Shown one piece after another: positions 48,049-60,000 of a DNA stretch of 64,000 nucleotides. The translations under genes were made by a program, and so were the position numbers. This DNA comes from Symbiodinium natans (Eukaryota; Sar; Dinophyceae; Suessiales; Symbiodiniaceae). Numbering within the stretch: the stretch's first letter is position 1; each line of letters begins with the position of its first letter. The stretch lies in NCBI GenBank assembly GCA_905221605.1, contig CAJNDS010002071.1:642912-706911 (forward strand), given 5' to 3'. The notes beneath the pieces were generated by a model. The model was given only the letters and a program-made list of their open reading frames with translations. It ran no database searches and was not told the DNA's origin.

Positions 48049-51000
48049 ATCTGGGGTCCGAACAGGCTGGCGATGGACCTTTATGCAGATGAGTGCCATT
48101 GCCTGTGGGAGCTCATACAGAATCTTGGTAGACCACTGGTACCCTTTTGCCTTTTTGGGTTCTAGGTACCCTAAACCCCAAACTCTAAGCCCTAAAACCC
48201 TAAACCCTAAACCCTAAACCCTAGACCCTAAACCGAAAGCCTTTATGGTAATATGGTTACTGGGCTTCCAAGGAATGCTGATGACAACAAGTGCGCAACT
48301 TCTCATCGGAGCTGCAACAACCACGGTTCTGTGATGTTCTTGAGAGCCTGAGGGTAGCAACCTCAGGAACCCTAAACCCTAAACCCCAAACCCTAAACCC
48401 TAAACCCTAAACCCGAAACCCTAAACCCTAAACCCTAAGTTTGGGGCCTTTGGAGGTATGACAGCGGCGTGCAGGTGCCGGAGCTTTCCCTGGCCTTAGA
48501 TGTGGACCCTTCCCATGGAGCCTTTGCCCGTTCCTTACTCTGCAGGGTCTCAGGTTTATGGGGTTTAGGGGTTTAGGGGTTTAGGGGTTTAGGGGTTTAG
48601 GGGTTTAGGGGTTTAGGGGTTTAGGGGTTTAGGGGTTTAGGGTTTAGGGTTTTGAGCTTTACAAGAATGAGTGCCTCTGCTACAACGCTAGGGTCCCTTG
48701 TTGGGTAGGCCCAATGTGCAGTTTATGGTTTTGAGTTCAGGGTTTAGAGCCAGCCCACGGGGTTGTCTGACAAAGGCTGCCAAACGACTCGGCTTAGGGC
48801 TTAGGGCACGACAGAATGTAGGGCTTAGGGTTGAGGGTTTAGGGCTCAGGCACTGCAGAGCATCGAATGCACTGCCAGGCGAACGTAAAGCACACAAGCC
48901 TCGTCCCCGCACACCACCTAGAGCCCCGAATAAAGTTCACAAAGCCAAATGCCAGTAGGCTTCCCCAGTAGCGACAGAATGACAGACTACGAAAGGATGC
49001 ACAGTTTGGCTCCCTAATCCCTAAACCCTAAACCCTAAACCCTACACCCTAAACCCTAAACCCTAAACCCTAAACCCTGACACACAGTTTAGCTCAAGCC
49101 CCAACTTCGCCCCGCCCTAACTTCCGTTTGGAACCAAACCCCACGCTTAACGAAAACGAGTCACCACAGGTGAGGCAATTACTTTTCCCAAGTCCCCAAA
49201 CCCTGAGACCCTGAAACCCTGAAACCCTGAAACCCTGAAACCCTAAACCCTGAACCCTGAACCTGGGAACTTCACGCTCCATCCTGAACCCTGAAACTTC
49301 GTTCGGAACCCAAAGCCCTGAACCCTGTAAAAAGGAAGGAAAAGGATAAGTGCCCTAAGCCCCGAAACCCTAAGCCCTAAACCCTAAACCCTAAACCCTA
49401 AACCCTAAACCTTAAACCCTAGACATGGGAATCCAGAGGTCTGGACCTCGAACAACGAGATCGGTTTGACTGCTGAGGTGCAAGTAAGGAGGTTCAGGGT
49501 TTCAGGGTTTATGTAAGGTTTTAGGGTTTTAGGGTTTTAGTTTCAGGGTTTATATAAGGTTTTAGGGTTTTAGGGTTTTAGTTTCAGGGTTTCTATAAGA
49601 TTTTAGGGTTTTAGGGTTTTGGGGTCTTAGGGTTTGCGGAGTTTAGGGGTGTAAGGGTTTAGGGGTTTGGGGCTTTGGGTTCGGATTTAGGGTTACATGT
49701 AACAGGTTTGGAGGTTCGGGAACCGCCCGAAAGGCCCACATGGGTTCGGGTTTTCTATTCCGGTTTTGGGTCAGTGTATATACTGGTGTCCTGGGATACG
49801 AGAAATCCACCCTACTTCATCTACTCTGTTATTTAGGGCACAGGGCAGCTGTTAGGGGAGAAGGGTTTAGGGTTCAGCAAGGCTTTGCTTTCCAAACGAT
49901 TCCATACTAAGAGGAGAGAGGCGCCCAGCACGGAAGCTTTACTTACGTGTCTTGGTGGTTCGGCAGAGCGTCGCGCAGATAGGTAGGTGTCGTCACATTC
50001 AGGAAGGGGCTTGTGTCAGCTGATCCAGAACCCTCGTGAAAGTCTACTCCCTAGAAGACATAGTCCCGAATAGAATCCTTCAACCCCCTACACCCTGAAC
50101 CCCGCTCCACCGCAAACCCTAAACCATGAACGGCATGTCAGGACGTCCGGGCCATCTGCAATGTGAATGCGAGTCTAAAGGGCGCCGGGCAGACGGGGCA
50201 CAAGGCCCAGCAAAGTCGCCAAGAGCTCTTCCTTGGCGACTTTTTGTTGCTCTTTGAGATTGATGACTTAGTATGCTTCAGAGGGTTAACTCGGACGCAG
50301 GGGGATTTCTACGGGGGGTTTGTGGGGGGGGGGGGGGGGGGGGGGGGCGGGGCCTAGGTTTCATATTTGTTGGAGTTTTAGGGTTTCAGAGTTCAGATGG
50401 ATTGCAGTGCAGGTGAACTGAGCATCAGATTGCATCCCCCTATTGGGGAGTGCGGGGGTAAGCTTCATGAGTTCATGCTTGAACAGCTGTGCTTTCCGTC
50501 ACAGGGCATTGGCTGGAAGAGCGTCTTCCGCATCAGCGACTGCCCGCACGTATTGCTGCGAGCTCAGGAGAAGTCTGTGCAAACTGATGGGTCACTGCAA
50601 CTGCAAGGCCACCTTGTCTTAATGCCCAACCTTCATACCCAAACGCAACAAATTGACAAGAAACAGACAAATCCCCAAACCTCAGCTAAACTTACCGTGA
50701 CCCTGAATCTTCCATGAGTTTCGATCCATGGAGGTCGAGAGAGTTTGCCTTCAAGTTCGACACAGCCGGTCCTCTAGGCTCGCCCGCCAGCACGGGTTCA
50801 GGGTTTAGGGTTTAGGGTTTAGGGTTTAGGGTTTAGGGTTTAGGGTTTAGGGTTTAGGGTTTAGGGTTTAGGGTTCAGGGTTCAGGGTGCAGGGTTTAAG
50901 GACCTGGTAGATTCCACGCGCCAGAATTCAACCCATCCGTCTGAAGGTAACACATTAAATTCATCTTGAAGAACCTATATTTTTTATGGGCACTGTGCAT

Positions 51001-54000
51001 CGTGACATCGTGGATTCCCGCACGGGCTCAGTCCAACCCAAATCCGGGGTCCATACCCCTTAAACCCTAAGCCCGAAAATCTTAAACTTCTTAGGGCTCG
51101 TAAACGTTTGAGGTTTTGCTCTTCTATTTCCCTACTTTTCGAGAACCGCGACACTCTAAATGGACTCCAAAGCTGTCTTTTGGCCATGTTGACAGGGCAA
51201 CTTGCGTTCGTGACGCCCACAAACCTCACTGACGAGGCACGCTTTCCGTCTCATGTCCTGACAAATGTTGATTTCGGCCAGCCTTCAGGCAGAAACCCCT
51301 ACACTGCAATACTATACCCCTGCCTCATTGCTATACCTATGGGCATCTTGACCTTAGACGAAAGGCACCTGAAGCATCCCTGAACCGACTCCCCTGGTTG
51401 GTTCCCATGAGCCAGACATAGTCTCACTGGGTAAACCCAAAAACCAAAACTCAAGGCGACCCTGAACGTACGTTTGTCAGGGCGGTTCGCTCACCCCCCC
51501 CCCCCCCCCCCCCCCCGGCCCCGGCTCCCCCAAAAGAGTAGCAAGCAAACTTGTCAAAATAGTGCCATCATCTGCTTGAAGAAGAAGAAGAAGTGGTGGT
51601 AGTAGTAGTCGTCGTCGTCGTAGTCGTCGTAATAGTCGTCGTCGTAGCAGTAGCAGTAGCAGTAGCAGTAGCAGTAGCAGTAGCAAACGCAAACGCAATA
51701 GCAACAGTACGAGTAAGAGTAGTTGTTATATGAAGACTAGAACGACAAATTACTAGTACTACAGTACGCATGCCAGTAGTAGCAAAAGCAAGAGCATGGG
51801 AATAGTAGTGGTGTTCGAAGTAGTGCGACGAGTATTGATGATTTTGATGATGAGACCATGAATTGCAAAATATTGACAAATCACCATACTCAGTTTCATG
51901 GCTATACAAATACAGTTATGCCTACGTATAACTGTAACTATGACTATTGGTTATGATAGTACAGAAGACTGTAAATTATGGTCACTCTCGGATGAAGGCT
52001 TTGCATACCGAACAACTCTACAACCGCACCCCCTCTACCCTAAATCCTACAACCTAGCGCCCTAAACTCCTAAACCCTGAATCCTCCCACGGCCTAACTC
52101 CAGACCCTAAATCCTACGACCCAGCCGCGGAATCTTTAATCCCTGAACTCCAAACCCTGCCCCTTCCCCATGCCATCCTCCCCCAGGAGATCGAGTCGTT
52201 GCCGGCAGCCGTGAAAGAAGCTAAGGCTCCTGTGTTCGGTGCAAGTTGTTACAAGGAGGGGCCCCTTACTATACTAAGTGTAGTGAAGGGACTTATAACC
52301 TATAATTTAGGATCCTTACAACCCAATTTAGGAGAACTCTACTTATTACTAGGGGGGCCCGTCCTTGTAGGGTGGGTTTGAGTTGAGCACACCGGACCCA
52401 GAGCCCCCGAGTCCTTGGAGTCCCCGACACCCTGCGCATCCATCAAGCGGTTGGTCGTTCTTGTGATTCCTACTTCAGATCACTATTGTCATTATTCTGC
52501 CTAAACCCTAAACCCTAAGCCCTAAAGCCTAAAGCCTAAACCCTAAACCCTAAACCCTAAACTCTGTTATTCTAAGCCCAAAGAAGCCCAAGGGTTAGGA
52601 GCCTGAGATGCCTGCGAAGCTCGGGAGCCTTGAGAACTCAGGCGGCCGGGCGGACCGTCCGAAGCCTGGAGCGCATCGCACTGTAACCAGGTAGTATCCC
52701 TAAACCCCAAACCCTAAACCGCAAACCCTAACCCCTAAACCCCAAACCCTAAACCCCAAACCCTAAACCCCAAACCCTAAGCCCCCAACCTTAAACCCCT
52801 TGGCGCTTCACGAAAATTTTGGCGAGCATGTTTCTGCGGAAGCTGGCGGTGGCGCTGCTAGGCGGCGTTCGGGTTTCGGGTTTAGGACTTATGGGGTTTA
52901 CTCACTGTCACTCCGATCATGCCTGGCCTCTCTCTCCGCCCGCAGGAGGGTTGACATATTTTTACATCACTGACATGGAGAGTTCGTACTTTCCCCCCCC
53001 CCCCCCCCAACCCCCACCATGTGGACTCTTAAGTGAACTCTAAGTGACGACTATGGGGTGCTGACTGGACTGGTCCCGAACAGCCCCATGATGTTGCAGT
53101 GTGGGGCTCGGCCCACGGTGATGGAGGTGGCCAGGGTCGACATTTGACAGGCCTCGCCAGAGTTCAACCCTAAACCCTAGACCCTAGACCCTAAACCCTA
53201 AACCCTAAACCCTAAGCCCTAAACCCTATACTGGGCCAAGGTCATGTTCCTCCCCTTGCGGGCCGTGTCAGATGCTCCCGCGGTGGAGGCCGAACTTAAG
53301 CAGATTGCTGTCGGCCACTTAGCCAGCGGCAGCCATGCCGGAGCAGATCCCAAATCCTAGTTAAGCGCTGTCGTAGCAGAGGAGAAGTTTGTCACAGCTC
53401 TGAATCGTATGTGAGCAGCTGCCGTGTAACACCCCGTTTCCCCAGCTTTGCCCCACGCTGCCGGCCGGGGCTTGATGCATCCTTCTGCACTGCCTTTGCT
53501 CGCGGAGCCCGCAGAGAAGTAAAGTAGAGACTACCCAACCACTGCTCTTAAAAACACAAGAGGCACACCATCGGCGTCTGCTCTAGGACTCAAAGTAATG
53601 AAAGTTCAGCCTGCAGGACATGTACCCTAAGCCGAAAACTCCACTCGCAATGCCAGGCTAGCTTGCTTGACAGGTTTACAGGGCTCAGGGCGGCAGTATG
53701 GAAGGCAGCCAAGTGTTCAACTCCGAACTCTCATCACTTCAGCCTGGCCAACACAGCTCCTGCACTGATCTGAAGCCCCAAACTCATCAGCCCTTAGCCC
53801 ACAAAGCCTTAGAGCTTGAGCACACACCTTGTGGTGTCAGGAACCCTCTAACCCCTGTTTACGGATAGTTAGGGGGTATCCGGGTAATACCAAACCCCCA
53901 AACTCCAAAACCCAAACACTAAACCCCAAACTTCCCCGAAACTACCAGTCCTTAATAGGAATTATAATAGCGGGGGGGGGGGAATTAGAATCGACTGTTA

Positions 54001-57000
54001 CGATAATGGGGAACATCCTAAACCCTAAGCCCTAAACCCTAAGCCCTAAACCCGAAACCCTAAACCCTAAACCCTAAACCCTAAAACCCCAAACAAACCC
54101 GCAGCTCAGGCCCAGCATCTTTGCCTGGCCTTTCTGCGCCGGCTGCGGCGGCTGGAGCTGTGCTTCCCAGACAGCCAAGCCCTCAGGTCTGGTTTAGAGT
54201 TCGGTTCAGGGTTTAGGGTTCAGGGTTCAGGGTTTAGGGTTTAGGGTTCAGGGTTCAGGGTTGAGGGTTTTTAGGCTTTAGGGTTCAGGGTTCTGGGTTC
54301 TGGGTTTAGGGTTTAGGGTGTCGGGTTGAGGGTTGAGGGCTTCAAAAAGCAATAGGGTTTCGGGTCATTGAATGCTGCAATGTATGCACGTAGAATTGTG
54401 CATGTATATCTGTATCTGAAGTACACATTACACACATTATATGTATATATATATATATACATATGTGGTTGTCGAAGTTGTGGTCCCTTTTCTGGATCCC
54501 TATTATAATACGGCACCTGTTCGGGTACCCCAACAGGGATCATAATTTTGACAGCCACGCATATATGCACATACACATTACATATACACGCATATATACA
54601 TATACATATATATACATATACATACATATATATATATATATGTATAGGGTTCAGGGTTCAGGGTTCAGGGTTCAGGGTTCAGGGTTTAGGGTGTAGGGTT
54701 TAGGGTTTAGGGTTTATTGTTTAGGGTTTAGGGTTTAGGGTTTAGGGTTATTATACAAGATGTATCAATGCACACGTGCTGAGGTTCAGGAGCTCTTGCC
54801 CCGGTGCTGCAGTTCTTCCACCTGACGCACCACTATAGCTACAGTTGAAACCCTAAGCCCTAAACCCTAAACTCTAAATCCTAAACCCTAAACGCTAAAC
54901 CCTAAACCCTAAACCTGGGAAGCTTATTTCCTCGCATTTAGTAGTCCTGTGAATCCCAACTGCGGTGTTTCCTGAGGTCGCAGAATGACACTGGAGCGAT
55001 GTCAGGCGGAGTTGTGCCTACAAGCCGACATGAAGGTTTCCCAAATCAGGGGTACCTGATTGGGGACCTGAGTATATTATATGGGGATGATTATATGGGA
55101 ATCCGTCTATATTAGGGGTCCACTTGGGAATTTCCCAAATCAGGGGTACCTGATTGGGGTCCGTATTTCAAGGGGATCCTACTATTCGGGGGTCCATTTC
55201 AGGGGTTCCTTTTTTCGTAAACCCCCACATAAGCCGGCTGATTTTATGATGGTGCGATCATGGTTTCCATTTATGTTCCTCTCATCGTTGCGACTGCTGA
55301 TTAAAATCATTATCTTTTGACCGTGCTGCATGCTGAAGAGTGTGTATCAAAACTTTCCACCACTTCAATGTGTCATTCATGGCCAGGTGTACCCTTGCAA
55401 GCACGTTGCTGTGGCTTCTTGCTCCAGAACGGACCATCATGGTTGACTCTCCGCTCCTTGGACGGATGGTGCCAAGCATTGGAAGCAGAAGTGGAACACC
55501 AACCGTCGTCGACTACACCAGAGCAATTCGTGCATGCAAGCATGGGCGGTGGCAGGCTGCACTGTCTCTGTGGGATGAAGCCTGCGGTAGCCGATTGCAA
55601 ACTGACAGCATCATTTGGGGCGCCACGATCGATGCGTGCGAGAAAGCAGCGCGGTGGGACTGGGCCCTGTGGCTTCTAGATCAGCTGTCTTCAATACACC
55701 TAGAACTAGACCTGATTGCATGCAACTCGGCGATCAGCGCATGCGCGAAGGCAAAGAAGTGGCGATGGTCATTGCGATTGCTGAGTAGAATGCCGGGTGG
55801 CAGCTTGCAACCTGATGTGATCTCGTACACCGCCATCATGAGCGCCCTCCATCACTCCATGTGGCGGAAGGCCCTACAGCTTTTTAGCCACATCTTGAAT
55901 GAGCCCGTGACCCTCAGCGTGGTTGCCCTGAATGCTGCAATCGGTGCCTATGCAAATGCAGCCAAGTGGCAAGAGGCTCATCTCCTGCTTGCAGGAGTTG
56001 AGAAACGAAGCTTGCAGCCAACGATTATGTCCATGACTGCGGCCGCTGGCTCCTGCGGTATGACACATGCGTGGTTGCAAGCCCTGTCCTTGCTGCATGA
56101 CGCCGGGCGTGGTCGCCTTGCTATCAATGAGATTGCGCTCGGTGTAGTTGTCGGTGTTTGCGAGAAAGCAGCCATGTGGCAGCAAGCGCTGCTCTTGCTG
56201 AGTGGCTCACAGTCAAAGCAGCTGCAGCCCGACGTTGTATTGTATCGGTCCTTGATTGGCGCCTGTGGGAAAGCAGCTCAATGGCAAGTGGCTTTGTGCC
56301 TGCTGCGGCAAGCTGAAATGGACCTTCTCCAGACGAACCTCATTACCTACAGCGCGGCAATCAGTGCCTGTCAGAAAGGTGGTGAGTGGCAGCAAGCTTT
56401 GCACATCCTACAGGCGCTTGAGTCCAAGAGCATGCAAACCGATAGAATTGCGATCAACGCCGCGGTCAGCGCCTGTGCCGGCAGTGGTGAGTGGCTCAAA
56501 GCAATGGAGCTGCTTTCAAGCACGGAGCGCTTCGAGGTGTCGCCAGATGACATCACCTACTCCTGTGCAATATGCGCTTGCGAGGCCGCGTCGGTGTGGC
56601 AAAGGGCAGTGGATCTTCTGCAGGAGTCCGAGCTAAGATTCAAGCTGCCTCCCAACACCGTCGCGATTAACTCTGCCATTGCAGCATGCGGGCAAGCTGC
56701 AGAGTGGAGACATGCAGTCAGTCTCCTGCGACGCAATCGAGAGAAGCGAGCGCGCCTCAACGTGAGCTCCTGCACCACCGCCATCAAAGCTTGCCAAGCA
56801 GCTGCTGTTTGGCAGCGGGCCCTGCAGCTTCTGTTCACCATGGCCAGCATGGGCCTACGAGCGAACATGGACAGTTACAACAGCTGCATTCGTGCATGTG
56901 AGTCGGCCTCCATGTGGCAGCAAGCCCAGAGAATCGTGGATACCATGGAGGCAAGGCACTTCTGAGGCACATGCCGGCGCAGCTTCTCATACCAGCGCAA

Positions 57001-60000
57001 ATGACCACGTCGATGTACTGACACTCAGGCCGCAGGCCACAGTGCCAGACGGGCCACGGGACGCATCATGGGCTCGGCAGACTTTCCTGGTTTATGATGG
57101 AAACAGAGTTGATTGCCACACTGGGGGGCCTGGATCTCTGGGCACATGTTGCCTGCAGCATGTGTGAAGAAGAGAAGTTGCTCTCCCAGTCTTCGGTCGC
57201 CCCCTTTTCTGGATTCTGGATGGCGTTCGTGGGGAGATGCAGAAAGGGCCACCACCACTCGTGCGTCGTACGGTTTGCCACCTTCAGGTTTTAGTCCCTG
57301 GGTCTGCGACAGGCAGGCTGGCCCGTGGGTCATTGTAGATCATTACACATGGTTTCTCTTTGGGGCTCGAGAGTTGTTGAAAGGATCCGTAGATGGTTCT
57401 TCCTTGGTGTTTGAAGAGAGTGTAGTTTTCCCTACCTTAAATCCTAAAGGCCTTATAGCCCCTATAGTTCCTCGGCCCTCATCCAATATGAAGCCCAATT
57501 GAGTTGGGCTCAGGGCTTTCGAGCCTGCGCGCTGTCCCAAGCGCGATCCGTGCGGACAAAGAGTCTCGCAGTGTGAAATTTCAGCCGCGCATGCGTCCCA
57601 GCCTTGAGCAACTCGGTGGGCCCCTGGAGACAGTTGATATCTTCCCCTATTGGGTTCAAGAGGATCAAATTCAGGAATATTTTCAGAGGGTTTTAAAGGC
57701 CATCGTAGGTAAAGCGTATAAATCCTGCGACCCCGACACTACAAGACCCCAAAGCCCCTCGATGGTCTAGGCCTTGAAGGTATCGCGCGGATGCGCGCAC
57801 TCGTGTATGAAGCAGCTACGGCCTAATCTCTGCAAGACCTAGTTTAGGGTTGAGCAGGTTTAGGGGTTGGTTGGTTTAGTGTTTAGGGTTCAGGGTTTTA
57901 AAACGCTGCTCTCAGGGTTCCTTGACATCTCAGGATGGAAGCCCTCAGACCCTAAGACACGAAACGTTCTGAGCCCCAGCCGCAGCTAGACTCCCAGCAG
58001 CCCTATAGGGGTTCATGGGTTGCTACCCTAAACCCCATGAAGCCTAAACCCTAAGACCAGCCCTAAGCCATTTCAGAATTACAGAATCCTTTCCGAAGGC
58101 CTCGGGAGAACACACAGACATCCTATTGAACCCTTGTGAACCCCTCACTGAATCTTCTGAGTCCCGTGATGTCATGAGCTCATTTTCGACCCTAAGCGTC
58201 GGAAACCCTCAAGCCCCAACGCCCACCTAAACAGGCGCAGTATGCTCGGCTTTACTTCCCAGCCGCATCGGACATAACCGCTGTGGGCGCCCCAGTCCCT
58301 AGATTGGGGCCGAGTAATATTTGGGGGGGGGGGGGGGGTGTTTCACAAAATGGGGGGAGCCCTGATATGTCATTTTGTCAAACCCATGTCAATTCTGCCA
58401 GACGGTTGGTGGACAATTAGTCCGGGTAGTGAAACCCCATGTCAATTCTGCCAGACAGTTGGTGGACAATTAGTCCGGGTAGTGCTACGGCCGCTACGCC
58501 TTTGGTGTGGTAAGCGTAAGGGTCCAGACCCTCTTTCAGGCTGCCTTTGTGAACGGGAAGGCGTTCTTACTGCAAGTGGATCCTTTTTTAACACCAAATC
58601 CATCAAGCAAGTGCCAATAAGTGCCATCCTCAGCTACCCTGAACCCCCCTGCAAAGAACCGGTAGGTGTCGGAGCTCTACATCCCCGAAATAAGCCCTCC
58701 AACATCATTGTCCCCCCAACGGGATCCCTCATCTGCGGAACCCAAAGCCCTGGAGAAAATAGCCGCCAGAAGCAAGCCCAAGCACACCAAGGGAAGCCAT
58801 TTCGTCAGCGCTCAATGTGACTACCGATTGCGAACTGTATGATTGCCACCTTTGCCTCTAATTAGTCTTCTCTTTGTCTTTGTCCTTCATCTTCCTTCAG
58901 CATAACCTTTAGCGCTATGATTCTCATGATGAAACATATCAGTATGATTAGAATGAACTCATTGGGGACCTCATGTAGATGCAGGACCCACATGAGGGGA
59001 ATGCACATCAAACCCTCGCCCTGCGAAGACCCAGCCATGCAAAAAGTATCCGAAGCCGAACTCATCGAAGTGGTCGGGGCGCGTCTGCAGTCACCTTGGG
59101 CCACGGGTGTAAGGTTGAGGGTTGCAACCCTTAACCCCTAAAACCCGTAAACCCCTAAACCCCTAAACCCCGAAACCCCGAAACTCCTAAACTCCTAAAC
59201 TCCTAAACTCCTAAACTCCTGAACTCCTAAACTCCTGAACTCCTAAACCCTGAACCCCAAATCCCAAACCCTCACCCCGAACCCCGAAGCCCAGAGCCTC
59301 GTCTTGTTTTGATACACTAATTTAGGGGGTGTAGGGTTTCTAAGGGTGAGGGTTTCGAGGGTGTAGAAAGCGCTGTGGCTGACAAGGTGAAGATTACCGA
59401 CGTGGATCAGGCGACGCTTGTGGATTAAGACCTGCACGTTGCGCACTCCTTCATATCATTCAGTCCATGTGTACAATTCCAAGCCCATGCAAGCTACCGC
59501 AGAACCGAAACAGAGAAGACCCCAAAAGAGCGCCAACTGTGTGAAGGTGTCATGTCACAGACATTGTGGCGAGCAGTACAAGCCTTGTTCGTTGCTAAAA
59601 GCATATAGCAGCCATTTTTGGGTGTTTCCTTCTCGACATCCAAGTAAACCGGCGCATGCTGTCTCTTTGCCTCCCTTTGCTCCGGTCTTTCCTGTGAGTT
59701 GCCACCCCCTGATGATTTGCACTAGCGACTCTTAGTTGTTGTAGCAGCTTTTTGTCCTAGACCCCCACCCCCCCCCCCCCCCCCCCCCCCAAAGTAGCGT
59801 CATAGTGGCCTGTAAACATGTTTTGGGTTATGGGCCAGTTATGGGCTGACTATAATGAATGCTCGGGAGTCAAGGCAACGATCTATCCACATGCTTTTTC
59901 GAGGAGGCTTCAGACTTTTGGGGCGCCAACTCGAATTCACCCTAAACCCTAAACCCTGAACCCTGAACCCTAAACCCTAAACCCTAAACCTAAACCCTAC

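Noticed and set aside
51477-51909. Leu/Arg-rich and Thr-rich antisense ORFs
   Set aside because: They derive from poly-C and trinucleotide microsatellites.
52805-52865. Segment reading TKILASMFLRKLAVALLG as an ATPase exon
   Set aside because: Superficially like the FLRRL exon at 54105, but it is out of order before the FLPLR exon and its splice sites are unclear.
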